From JANJTY01 sp038257155 (GTDB taxonomy: Bacteria > Pseudomonadota > Gammaproteobacteria > Xanthomonadales > Xanthomonadaceae), in assembly GCA_038257155.1 (NCBI GenBank), contig JBBSJP010000054.1:1-31378 (forward strand): a stretch of 31,378 nucleotides of DNA, given 5' to 3'. Both the position numbers and the translations under genes were made by a program. Shown piece after piece: positions 14,494 to 22,193 of this stretch (position 1 is its first letter; each line of letters begins with the position of its first letter). The notes below the pieces were generated by a model. The model saw only the letters and a list, made by a program, of their open reading frames with translations. It was not told where the DNA came from and did no database searches.

Positions 14494-15414
14494 CTATCCC
14501 TCGCGCGGCACGGCACGTACCGGCACCGGCACATTGCACAGTTCGATCCGGTCGGTGGGCTCGTGGAACCAGCTTTCATGCCGGCTGCGACGTGCCTGGA
14601 TCAACTCGGCGAAACGTGCGGTGTCGGTGCGCATCACCTCGATCGACGGGCGCTGGGCCTCAGGCAGGTCGGCTGCGAGGCGCACCCGCTTCAGCGTCGC
14701 GCCGCGCTCATTGCCTTGGTAGAAGCCGAGTGCGCCGCTTCCGCGCGGCATCGAAGACAACAGCTCCATGCCTTGCAGCACGCGCCCGACCAGGGTGATG
14801 TTGCGGTCGAGGTGACGTGGCGCATGGCCGATCACGACGTACAGGCCTGCGCCATTGCCGCTGTCGGCAGCCTCGTCGCGCGCAACGCCCAGCGCGCCAT
14901 AACAGTGCGCCATCCAGAGGCGGCCGGTCTGCGGATTGCGCGCTGCCGGAAAGCCAGCGACGAAGCCTGTCTCGGGTGCGTAGCTGTCCGTATCGGGTAG
15001 CGCGGTGAAGGCTGGAGCATCGGCCATCGCGCGATCGAATTCGCCTGGAAGCGTCGCAGCGGCCTCACCCATGCTGCGGCGCTTGTCCGGCTCATCATCG
15101 TTCGGGTCGCCCCACTGCACCACGTAGTTGTCCTGGGCTCGAAGCACTTGCAGCCCGTCGAAATAGCCCTGCCTGACGAGCAAGCGGATATTGGTCGCGT
15201 GTGCCGGTGCGAAGTCCTGAGCCAGTTCCAGCAATACCGTGCCCGATGCCAACTCCATGAGCACCAGGTTCTCGGGCGAGGGCGCGCGCCAGTCTGACGC
15301 GGTGCTGCTTTCCAGCACCCCGGACATCGTGGGACGTGCGGGTTTTGGCTCCGATGCCGCGGCCGACATGCAGGCGAACAACAGGCAGTGGCAAACAGCG
15401 ATTGACGCGCGCAT
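14494..15414 (-). CDS. Exported cyclophilin-type peptidyl-prolyl isomerase
   Basis: This likely catalyses cis-trans isomerisation of proline bonds in the periplasm. The 306-residue product opens with a probable signal peptide (MRASIAVCHCLLFACMSAAA). The cyclophilin region runs from about 47 to 250. LVRQGYFDGLQVLRAQDNYV and WGDPN mark the active-site strand, and Arg92 sits where the catalytic arginine of cyclophilins lies. The domain is diverged and has long inserts near 105-180. The frame stays open far upstream, but ATG 15414 is chosen because the upstream part overlaps another gene and only this start gives a signal peptide. It is the last gene of the seven-gene minus-strand set. Confidence 0.85.
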   Translation of the reverse strand: MRASIAVCHCLLFACMSAAASEPKPARPTMSGVLESSTASDWRAPSPENLVLMELASGTVLLELAQDFAPAHATNIRLLVRQGYFDGLQVLRAQDNYVVQWGDPNDDEPDKRRSMGEAAATLPGEFDRAMADAPAFTALPDTDSYAPETGFVAGFPAARNPQTGRLWMAHCYGALGVARDEAADSGNGAGLYVVIGHAPRHLDRNITLVGRVLQGMELLSSMPRGSGALGFYQGNERGATLKRVRLAADLPEAQRPSIEVMRTDTARFAELIQARRSRHESWFHEPTDRIELCNVPVPVRAVPREG

Positions 15415-15485
15415 GGCAGGTTTCCAGGCAAGGAGAGCGGTGTCAGCAGGATACAGCGTGCCGATTCGGCTGGCGCTACGGCCGA

Positions 15486-16292
15486 TCAGGCGCCAACGGC
15501 AGCGGGCGTCGCTGGATGCCAGCACCAATGCCAGGGCTCGTAGATCACTCCGTGGGCATTGCCGCGTGGATAGCTCATGTGGAATCCGAATCCTGCTGCA
15601 TGCTCGCGCAGCCAGGCAAAGTGCGGCGTCTTCTCGAACGACTCCTGCGCGGGTGGTTCGCCTGGAGCTCCGATGTCGATGGCACACCCGGAGTGATGTT
15701 CGCTGAAGCCCGCTGCGGTATTGACCTCCAGGACCTGCGCCAGGCTCTGGCCGGCGGCGAGCTTGCGATGCAGGATGCCGGCCTGATAGTCCCAGCTGCG
15801 ATAGCCGGAAATCGCTTCCAGCTGCAGCCCATCGGTCTTGGCAGCGGCGACCATTGCCAGCCAGGCCCGCGCGCAGCGCGCTTGCAGCCAGAGCGGGCGA
15901 CCATAGCGATCTGGCTGCGCGTAGGTCAGGCAGGTCGGCTCCGGAACCGGCACCAGTCCGGTGCGTTCCGAATAGTCCGACGGAATGCCAAGTCGGGTGG
16001 CCAGTCTCGCGAGGCGGCGCTCCCAACTGAGACGTGGCGGACTTCGCGCCGACTTCGGTGTACATGGCAGGTCGCGAAGTTGCGTGCCGCGCAGAAACGG
16101 TACGCGGTTCCATTCGCCGTGCGCGTCTTGAACCAGCGCCGCCAGGAATCGGCCGTCGGATTTGCGTCGGATCAGCCATTGCGCGCCGGCAAGAATTCGT
16201 CGGGTTGCCTGGGCGCGCGATGCGACCAGGGCAGCCGGAAGCACTTCGCAGCTCGCGTGATTGATCAACAGCAGGGGATTGGACCGGATCAT
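15486..16292 (-). CDS. M15B (VanY-type) D-alanyl-D-alanine carboxypeptidase-like protein
   Basis: Family M15B zinc peptidases trim the terminal D-Ala of peptidoglycan stems. The 268-residue product has ISGYRSWDYQAGI near 161-173, the SxHxxGxAxD motif as SEHHSGCAID (197-206, zinc ligands His199 and Asp206), and EPWHW (252-256, Glu252 and ligand His255), so the active site is complete. Residues 1-135 are not recognised, and the N-terminus is not an evident signal peptide, which is odd for a periplasmic enzyme. AGGGTGG lies before ATG 16292. It is 71 nt before the cyclophilin gene and 31 nt after the PH-like gene, in an apparent operon. Confidence 0.85.
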   Translation of the reverse strand: MIRSNPLLLINHASCEVLPAALVASRAQATRRILAGAQWLIRRKSDGRFLAALVQDAHGEWNRVPFLRGTQLRDLPCTPKSARSPPRLSWERRLARLATRLGIPSDYSERTGLVPVPEPTCLTYAQPDRYGRPLWLQARCARAWLAMVAAAKTDGLQLEAISGYRSWDYQAGILHRKLAAGQSLAQVLEVNTAAGFSEHHSGCAIDIGAPGEPPAQESFEKTPHFAWLREHAAGFGFHMSYPRGNAHGVIYEPWHWCWHPATPAAVGA

Positions 16293-16323
16293 TGCGCCAC
16301 CCTGCGCGAAGCGCTTCTGCAGG

Positions 16324-16872
16324 TCAATTCTGGCCAGCCTTCAATGCCTTCAGCAGCGCGTCGGGCTGCTCCAGGCTGAGCAGGATTTGCCGCCCGCCAA
16401 GCTGCGGCAGCAGCAGCACGCGGGAGCGGTCGGTAAGCAGTACGAACTGCTTGCCAAAGCGTTTGCTGCGGAAATGACCGGCCCAGTAGCCGGGCAGACC
16501 GAAACCGTTGGACTTGAGCATGGGCAGGTATTCTCGGTGTGCGCGCAGGTCCAGGATTCGCGCTGCCGCCAAGTCGAGATCCTGTACAGGAATGCGTTGT
16601 GTGTAGAGCGTTGCGCGAATGACCAGCATGCCATCCTGCAGCGTGACCGAGCGCCGCCGCATGCAAGCCAGGAGAAACAGCGGCACCGCGAAGGTCAGCG
16701 GCAGGATGAAATAGGCAGCCGGAAACAGCTCGGCGCTATCGTGCGAAAGCGCAACGCCGATCCAGATCAGGGCGGGGAGCAGCACGGTCAAGGCGAGCAT
16801 CGTGATCCAGGCCGACTTGCCTGGCGCTACCACGGTGAACTCCCGTGCCGGCAGACGGCGGTTACTGGCCAT
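16324..16872 (-). CDS. PH-like-domain membrane protein, function unknown
   Basis: The 182-residue product has two adjacent hydrophobic segments, about residues 20-42 (WITMLALTVLLPALIWIGVA) and 52-70. A soluble part follows with alternating strands such as SVTLQDGMLVIRATLYTQRI and KQFVLLTDRSRVLLLPQLGG. This arrangement resembles small bacterial PH (pleckstrin-homology-like) membrane proteins; the fold is inferred from pattern only. ATG 16872 overlaps the stop of the upstream hydrolase by one base (TGATG), so it is preferred over a GTG at 16896. Coupling to the exported hydrolase suggests a shared envelope role. Confidence 0.7.
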   Translation of the reverse strand: MASNRRLPAREFTVVAPGKSAWITMLALTVLLPALIWIGVALSHDSAELFPAAYFILPLTFAVPLFLLACMRRRSVTLQDGMLVIRATLYTQRIPVQDLDLAAARILDLRAHREYLPMLKSNGFGLPGYWAGHFRSKRFGKQFVLLTDRSRVLLLPQLGGRQILLSLEQPDALLKALKAGQN

Positions 16873-18230
16873 CAGTGCTGAACTCCCAAAATCCACTGCG
16901 CCATGTCCTCTGCCGGCTGCGCCATGAACTCTCCCGGCTGCAAGTACTCTTCCGGCCTGCTCGGGCCCTCGCCAGCAAGGAGGATGTGGTTCATCTCCGG
17001 ATAGAGTTTGAATGTTACGCGCGCAGAACCCGCAAAGCCGCGCCGCCAGGCCCCGAAGTCACGCTCAGCTGAAACCTGGTAGTCGCGACCACCTTGGATG
17101 ATCAGCATGCGCTGCGGCAGGGCAAGCGCAGTGGCCAAGGGGTCGTAGGCATTGAGATCGCGCCAGTAACCTGCCGGCAAGCCCAGCATCAGCGGCGTTG
17201 TAGCGTCGGTGTCGGCGGGCAGGTCCGCCAGTCGCGCGGCGGCCAGCTTCGCGGCTTCGATCTGCGCGGTCAGTTCGGCGGTCGGGGATTCCTGCAGACT
17301 GGCCAGATGGTCGAGCTGTTCCAGAACCAGCTCCTGTAGCGGCCTGGCAGGCGCGGCCATCAGGATCAGTCCAGCAACCTGTGGGGCCCGCTGTGCGATA
17401 CGTGGAGCCATCAGGCCGCCCAGGCTGTGTCCGGCGACATAGATCTGATGTCGGTCGATGTCGGGCATGTTGCCCAGCTGCTCGATCGCCTGCACTGCAT
17501 CGTTCACGGTCTCGTCGTCCACCGTATAGCGCCCATCGGCAAAGGCTTCAGGGTGGGTCTTGGTGCGCTTCTCGTAGCGCAGACTCGCCACGCCGCGCTT
17601 GGCGAGTGCTTCGGCCAACCAGTGGAAGACCCGATGCGGTCCGATGGTCTGGTCCATGTCGTGCGGTCCGGAACCGTGCACCAGCAGCACGACAGGGAAC
17701 GGACCGTCGCCCTGCGGAACACGCAGCCGTGCAGGAAGACTTTGCGCGCCGTCGCCGATTCGCAGGTCACGCTCGTTGTCACCAACTGTGACCGGCGCGG
17801 ATGCGGGGGCAGACTGTGCCGGGACCAGGCGAAACCCGCTCATCAGACCGTCGTCGCCGAAGGCGATTCGCGCCTCGAGTGTGAGCTTCTCGAAAGCCAG
17901 AGGAATGCTCAGCAGATCGGTATCGCCGACTGTTTCGCCGCGTGTCGATCCGCGTCCATGGAGTGGCCCCAATTGTTCCGGAAGCCCTTCCCAGACCTCC
18001 CGAAGCTTGGCGGCCGGAAGGGCGGAGCGCATGCTGGTCCCGAACATCTCCGTGGCCTGGTCAAACTCGCCCTGTTCCAGGAGCTCGATGAACGCCTCGG
18101 CCTGCTGGGCCTGGTCGAGGGTCGCGGTCGCCGCCTGTGCGGCGGCCGGAAACATTAAGGGCACTCCGCGGTGCGAGCCTAGAACCAATACGAGCAGCAC
18201 GACGGAACCGATCAGCAGGGCAGGTTTCAT
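16872..18230 (-). CDS. Exported alpha/beta hydrolase with N-terminal DUF3887-like domain
   Basis: The 452-residue product begins with a hydrophobic export signal (residues 3-33). A helical domain around 40-135, with AFIELLEQGEFDQATEMF, resembles DUF3887. The hydrolase part follows: oxyanion-hole LLVHGSGPHD (182-191), nucleophile Ser269 in GHSLGG, probable acid Asp383 in QGGRDYQ and His415 in EMNHIL. The triad is complete. The substrate is unknown; relatives act on esters or amides. It likely works in the periplasm. It begins 36 nt after the DUF4177-like gene and its stop overlaps the PH-like gene. Confidence 0.88.
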   Translation of the reverse strand: MKPALLIGSVVLLVLVLGSHRGVPLMFPAAAQAATATLDQAQQAEAFIELLEQGEFDQATEMFGTSMRSALPAAKLREVWEGLPEQLGPLHGRGSTRGETVGDTDLLSIPLAFEKLTLEARIAFGDDGLMSGFRLVPAQSAPASAPVTVGDNERDLRIGDGAQSLPARLRVPQGDGPFPVVLLVHGSGPHDMDQTIGPHRVFHWLAEALAKRGVASLRYEKRTKTHPEAFADGRYTVDDETVNDAVQAIEQLGNMPDIDRHQIYVAGHSLGGLMAPRIAQRAPQVAGLILMAAPARPLQELVLEQLDHLASLQESPTAELTAQIEAAKLAAARLADLPADTDATTPLMLGLPAGYWRDLNAYDPLATALALPQRMLIIQGGRDYQVSAERDFGAWRRGFAGSARVTFKLYPEMNHILLAGEGPSRPEEYLQPGEFMAQPAEDMAQWILGVQH

Positions 18231-18266
18231 GGGTGGTTTCCCGGAGTGCAGAACGATCGACCGGCG

Positions 18267-18446
18267 TCAGCCAGGACGCTTGAAGTACATGCGCAGGTGA
18301 CCAAAGACCGGGTGGATGGCAACCAGTTCCCAGCCCTGCGCCCCAAGCCGGGACATCATCTCCTGCGGACTGTCGATTGGCCGGCCCAGCCAGTTGACCC
18401 GTGCCTTCACATCGGTCACGTGATACTGCCAACGCGTAGCAGACAT
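18267..18446 (-). CDS. DUF4177-like small protein (59 aa)
   Basis: This short gene encodes 59 residues beginning MSATRWQYHVTDVKA. The segment LGAQGWELVAIHPVFG near 34-49 followed by MYFKRPG fits DUF4177, whose members keep a LGxxGWELV core of unknown function. A strong AAGGAG Shine-Dalgarno sequence lies 7 nt before ATG 18446, inside the last codons of the preceding ribbon-helix-helix gene, and only 3 nt separate the two genes. Length, ribosome-binding site and spacing together make it real. The product has no signal peptide or membrane segment and is probably cytoplasmic. Confidence 0.82.
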   Translation of the reverse strand: MSATRWQYHVTDVKARVNWLGRPIDSPQEMMSRLGAQGWELVAIHPVFGHLRMYFKRPG

Positions 18447-18449
18447 CGA

Positions 18450-18641
18450 TTACTCCTTTTCCGGTTCGTTGCTGGTGCCCGGGCTCAGCCGCGACGGCAG
18501 CCGTCCGCTGCGCTTTAGCGCATCGCGCAGCGCATACTCGATCTGCGCATTGACCGAGCGCAGTTCATCATCTGCCCAGCGCTGCACAGCCTGCAGCACG
18601 TCGGCATTGATGCGCAGCGGATAGGCTTTCTTCTCGCTCAC
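18450..18641 (-). CDS. Ribbon-helix-helix (Arc-like) DNA-binding protein
   Basis: The 63-residue product has a beta-strand KKAYPLRI followed by helices NADVLQAVQRWADDEL and SVNAQIEYALRDAL, the Arc/MetJ ribbon-helix-helix layout, then a short polar tail. Such proteins dimerise and insert the strand into the DNA major groove. GTG 18641, 5 nt after the SPFH stop, is the best start; a longer in-frame reading overlaps SPFH and lacks family character. No toxin gene is next to it, so an antitoxin role is not supported. It may regulate its own operon through the repeats at 19538-19558. Confidence 0.78.
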   Translation of the reverse strand: MSEKKAYPLRINADVLQAVQRWADDELRSVNAQIEYALRDALKRSGRLPSRLSPGTSNEPEKE

Positions 18642-18646
18642 GGCGC

Positions 18647-19513
18647 TTATTGGTGGATCGAACCGGTATTGATGACCGGCTGGGTGGCGCGATCGGAGCA
18701 CAGCACGACCAGCAGGTTCGACACCATCTGCGCACGGCGTTCATTGTCCAGATCAACCACGCCCTTGGCCTTGAGCTGGTCAAGCGCCATCTCGACCATC
18801 GTCACGGCGCCTTCGACGATGCGCGTACGTGCCGCAATCACTGCGTTGGCCTGCTGGCGCTGCAGCATGGAGTGAGCGATCTCCGGCGCATAGGCCAGAT
18901 GGTTGATGCGCGCTTCGATGACGTCAACGCCGGCCGAGGTGAGGCGCTCGTCGAGCTGCTCACCAAGGCTTCGGGAGATCTCCACCGCGTGGCTGCGCAG
19001 CGAAATCTGTCCTTCTTCATGCTGGTCGTAGGGGTAGGAGGTCGCAATCTGGCGCACCGCGGCCTCGGACTGGATCTGCACGAAGCTCTCGTAATCGTCC
19101 ACATTGAAGGTGGCCTCGGCCGAATCGACCACGCGCCACACGATGACGGCGGCAATCTCGATCGGGCTGCCGTCGAGCTCGTTGACCTTCAGCTTGCCGC
19201 TTTCGAAGTTGCGCACCCGCAATGACACCTTCTTCGCGCTGAAGAACGGATTGTTCCAGCGCAGGCCCTGATCCTTCACCGTACCGACGTACTTGCCGAA
19301 CAGCGTCAGCACGGCGGACTGGTTGGGCTCGACCATGTAGAAGCCGCCGAGCAGGAAGAGCAGCACGATACCCGCGAGTACGACGGCGATGGCGATCGCG
19401 GCATTTCCGGCTTGCACCGCGCCAACCAGCAGGAAGCCGGTGCCGATCATCAGGGCAATGAGCAACAGCAGGACGGGAATGCCAGGTAGTGAGGTGCGCT
19501 CCAGCTCTTTCAT
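18647..19513 (-). CDS. SPFH (stomatin/prohibitin-like) membrane protein
   Basis: The 288-residue product has two transmembrane segments (about 11-33 and 38-60). The SPFH domain follows from GGFYMVEPNQSAVLTLFGKY (57-76), with GLRWNNPFF, NELDGSPIEIAAVIVWRVVD and the helical ISRSLGEQLDERLTSAGVDV region. Family members form oligomeric rings in membrane microdomains and help maintain or scaffold membrane proteins. GGAG upstream of ATG 19513 sets the start. It is the first gene of the seven-gene minus-strand set, with a promoter and tandem repeats just upstream. Confidence 0.9.
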   Translation of the reverse strand: MKELERTSLPGIPVLLLLIALMIGTGFLLVGAVQAGNAAIAIAVVLAGIVLLFLLGGFYMVEPNQSAVLTLFGKYVGTVKDQGLRWNNPFFSAKKVSLRVRNFESGKLKVNELDGSPIEIAAVIVWRVVDSAEATFNVDDYESFVQIQSEAAVRQIATSYPYDQHEEGQISLRSHAVEISRSLGEQLDERLTSAGVDVIEARINHLAYAPEIAHSMLQRQQANAVIAARTRIVEGAVTMVEMALDQLKAKGVVDLDNERRAQMVSNLLVVLCSDRATQPVINTGSIHQ

Positions 19514-19537
19514 GGTCGTTACTCCGGGTTGGTGTTG

Positions 19538-19558
19538 AAACGATATCAAAACGATATC
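19538..19558 (-). promoter_or_regulatory. Tandem AAACGATATC repeats (candidate RHH operator)
   Basis: AAACGATATC occurs at 19538-19547 and again at 19549-19558, both in the same orientation with an 11-bp period, so both lie on one face of the helix. Each contains the palindrome GATATC. They overlap the predicted spacer and -10 box of the SPFH promoter. Ribbon-helix-helix repressors often bind such tandem sites; the RHH gene two positions down the operon is the obvious candidate. Confidence 0.6.
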
Positions 19559-19568
19559 TATAAGACAA
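19540..19568 (-). promoter_or_regulatory. Promoter of the SPFH operon
   Basis: On the minus strand TTGTCT (19568-19563) and TATCGT (19545-19540) are 17 nt apart, each matching consensus at four of six positions. The -10 box lies within the tandem repeats. Transcription would start about 20 nt before the SPFH ATG. Confidence 0.5.
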
Positions 19569-19600
19569 GTGGGTTCACGTGCCGCTTTCCAGCCCAGGCA

Positions 19601-19618
19601 CGCTGCGCCGCCGCAGCG
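19601..19618. repeat. Stem-loop between propeller gene and SPFH promoter
   Basis: CGCTGCG (19601-19607), CCGC, CGCAGCG (19612-19618) is a perfect 7-bp inverted repeat. It could end minus-strand transcripts from 19755, though no T run is present. The rest of the 241-nt gap 19514-19754 shows only the SPFH promoter region. Confidence 0.4.
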
Positions 19619-19754
19619 TCCATCCGGTTGCGAGGCGCGCTCCCTTGATTCGGGCTGACACGGAAGTGTTGATGCAGCCCCGGTTGCTCCGACCTTCCCC
19701 AATACTGAGCAGATTTGTGGCGATGGATCCCGAAGCTACTCGTCGCCCGTTCTC

Positions 19755-20675
19755 TCAGGGCTGATCGGGATTAACAGCATCCACCGGAATCTCGATCAGC
19801 GGCGCGGGCAAACGCTCGGTTCCGATCCACAAGCTCTGGCCGCTGGCGGACCAGGCGATTCCCTCAGCCTGTGCCATCCACGGGTAGGACACTTCCTCCG
19901 GCACCCGGCCCAGGGCAGCGACCCACGGCTCGTCGGGCCCGCGCTGGTACACATAGGCGGTGCGGTAGTTCAGAACCGCCATGCGAAGGCCATCGCGACT
20001 GATATCCATGCCGGTGATCTGCGATCGATAGCGTCCGAACACCGGATTGCGCTCCAAGTCTTCTGCGCTGGGCTGGGCTATGCCAGTCAGGCTCCCGACC
20101 CGCTCGGCGACTCCGGTGCGCGCTGCATGCTCGGCCCCCAGCCGCAGTCGCCACAATTCAGCCGGCACACGCTTCTTGGAGATCAGATAGATGTGGCCGT
20201 CCAGCGGATCCACGCCGGCGGCCTCGGTGTCGCGTGGCCCATCGGGCCAGCGAAACCGCTGGGTCCAGGCAAGCGGCAGAGTCTGGTCCACCAGGGATTC
20301 CGGTTCCTTTACCACCGCGAGTTCCAGACTGCTGCGCAGCCCCCCGTTGTCGCCGGTGTCGGAGATCAACAGGTAGTTGATTCCATCCCGTTCGAATGCG
20401 GTGATGTCCTCCCAGTCGCGGTTCTCTGCCCCTTCGAGCAGCACGGTGGCAAGCAGGTTGCCATCGTGATCGATGGCGAAAAGTTCGGCGGGCCCGTCGC
20501 TGTCGTTATGCACCCAGAGCACGCCTGTGTGCAGCCGCGAAGTGACCATGCCGCTGATCTCGTTGAGCCTGGCATCGCGGATGACCCCTGCAAGGCGCGT
20601 TTCACCAGAGCCCTCATCAATGGCCAGGGCAGGAGGCAGCAAAGCACCCAGCAGCAGCAGGGCCGGCCACTTCAT
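19755..20675 (-). CDS. Exported propeller-like protein, function unknown
   Basis: The 306-residue product has a signal peptide (MKWPALLLLGALLPPALA). The body contains repeated strand-rich segments such as ISGMVTSRLHTGVLWVHNDS, ITGMDISRDGLRMAVLNYR and AEGIAWSASGQSLWIGTERL, the pattern of a beta-propeller. DGNLLATVLLEGAENRDWED and YLLISDTGDN are suggestive of metal- or sugar-binding loops, but no enzyme motif is certain. ATG 20675 overlaps the stop of the transglutaminase-like gene by 4 nt (ATGA), so the two are likely made together and both are exported. Confidence 0.75.
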   Translation of the reverse strand: MKWPALLLLGALLPPALAIDEGSGETRLAGVIRDARLNEISGMVTSRLHTGVLWVHNDSDGPAELFAIDHDGNLLATVLLEGAENRDWEDITAFERDGINYLLISDTGDNGGLRSSLELAVVKEPESLVDQTLPLAWTQRFRWPDGPRDTEAAGVDPLDGHIYLISKKRVPAELWRLRLGAEHAARTGVAERVGSLTGIAQPSAEDLERNPVFGRYRSQITGMDISRDGLRMAVLNYRTAYVYQRGPDEPWVAALGRVPEEVSYPWMAQAEGIAWSASGQSLWIGTERLPAPLIEIPVDAVNPDQP

Positions 20676-22102
20676 GGAGAGCGCTTGTCACCAACGATGG
20701 CCTCAAGGCGCAGCGTGCCGAGTGCCTCGATGCCGCGGTAGAAGCGGAACGGCTCACCGTCCCCGACGCTGAGCGCGATGTGGCCCGAGCCATAGTCGCC
20801 AAGCGCGGCATCGAAGCCGTGCCATTCACCCTCAACCCAGGCCATGACCCATGCGTGCGGTACGAAGCTGCGGGTCTGTCCGGCAAACGAGTCGGTATAG
20901 GCCATGCCGCTGGCTACCAGGGCGGGGATCTGCAGGGCACGCGCCAGCGCCGCAAGCAGGACAGCGTGCTCGGTGCAATCGCCCTCACGTAGATCGATCA
21001 CTTCCAGTGCCGAGGCATAGCCAATGCGCAAGGTCTTGCGTTCGATGTGTCGGGCGACAAAGTCCTGCAACAACTCCATGCGTTCACGGTCGGTACTGGC
21101 TTCTGAGCTGGCCTCCCGCGCCATCGTGATCAGTCGCGCATCATCACTCTGCAACCAGCGGTTGGACGCCTGAAACGTCGCATCCGGACGTGTCTGCTGC
21201 GCGCCGCTTGGATCTATGCTGAGCATCCACAGATCGTCCTCGATCAGACGCAACGACTGTCCGGGAACCTCGGCCAGCGCGTCGGCGAGCGCCTGGCTGC
21301 CGCGCATTCGATACTGCAGCAACGATTGGCGCTCTTCACGCTGCAGCGCGCGTGGCGAGGCAACGCTGCTCAGGGCCAGGATGTCGGAGGACTGATTGGG
21401 CGCCAAGGCGCATTCGCGCGAGCAGGCCAACAGCTCCAGTTCCAGCCCGAACAAGCCCAGTGTGGTTTTGAGTATGTTTCCATCTTCATCCACCCAGCTG
21501 GTACTACTGGTCGGAGCGTCGCCTATCAGGATGCGTTGCTCGACGCGAAGTCCGCTGTGTTCTCCATCGGGCAGACGCAGGCTTTCCAGCTCTCCGACCG
21601 TCGATTCGATCTGCAGCGCCTGCAGGCTGGACGGGTCGAAGGCCAGTACGCTGTACCGGCTGCCCGGGCGTCGCTCGGCGCGCAGTTCGGCGAGGCGCTG
21701 GCCTTCGCTGAGCAGCGCGCCGGCTGGCCATTGCAGCGTGGAGCTGCGGGGATGCCCGCCTTGCTCCTGCTCGATCATCCACAGGCCGTTTTCGGAGGGA
21801 CTGCCTTGGGTGCGCGATACCGACCCTGCCATGCTCATGTTGGCCGAGAAACCCAGCGGCTGTCCTTCGATGGACTCGCGGGTTTCCTCCTCGGTGAGCA
21901 GTTCGATCAGGGTGCCATCGCGGTCGATGCCGAGACGCATGGCTTGACGAGTTTCCACGACATCGTCGACCACCTCACGCTGGCTATGCAGGTGGCCGAT
22001 CTTGCGTCCGTCCAGGGAAATGCGTAGCCAGGTTTCATCGGCTGCCAGACAGTTCTGGCTGAGAAACACAAGGAGAGCGAAGCAAGGGGCAAGTCGGCGC
22101 AT
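20672..22102 (-). CDS. Exported transglutaminase-like protein
   Basis: The 476-residue product begins with a signal peptide (MRRLAPCFALLVFLSQNCLA). Residues 25-330 are a strand-rich region without recognised domain. The C-terminal third is a transglutaminase-like cysteine domain: Cys376 in REGDCTEHAVLLAALARAL, His416 in FVPHAWV and Asp431 in GFDAA form a complete triad. Members act as proteases or cross-linkers; the substrate is unknown. ATG 22102 is chosen for the signal peptide; an upstream extension to 22309 overlaps purT. The stop overlaps the next gene by 4 nt. Confidence 0.85.
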   Translation of the reverse strand: MRRLAPCFALLVFLSQNCLAADETWLRISLDGRKIGHLHSQREVVDDVVETRQAMRLGIDRDGTLIELLTEEETRESIEGQPLGFSANMSMAGSVSRTQGSPSENGLWMIEQEQGGHPRSSTLQWPAGALLSEGQRLAELRAERRPGSRYSVLAFDPSSLQALQIESTVGELESLRLPDGEHSGLRVEQRILIGDAPTSSTSWVDEDGNILKTTLGLFGLELELLACSRECALAPNQSSDILALSSVASPRALQREERQSLLQYRMRGSQALADALAEVPGQSLRLIEDDLWMLSIDPSGAQQTRPDATFQASNRWLQSDDARLITMAREASSEASTDRERMELLQDFVARHIERKTLRIGYASALEVIDLREGDCTEHAVLLAALARALQIPALVASGMAYTDSFAGQTRSFVPHAWVMAWVEGEWHGFDAALGDYGSGHIALSVGDGEPFRFYRGIEALGTLRLEAIVGDKRSP

Positions 22103-22193
22103 CGCCCGATTGTCGGCTGTGCGGCGGCTTCTGCCAAGCGGGGTGGCGGGCTTGCCATAAACTATGCGTTCACGTCCCCGGAAATCCCGCCGC

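Noticed and set aside
15415..16179. N-terminal extension of the cyclophilin frame
   Set aside because: It overlaps the M15B gene, whose active-site motifs are certain, and removes the signal peptide from the start.
18450..18641. Arc-like gene as a toxin-antitoxin antitoxin
   Set aside because: Neither neighbour resembles a toxin; the neighbours are SPFH and DUF4177-like genes.
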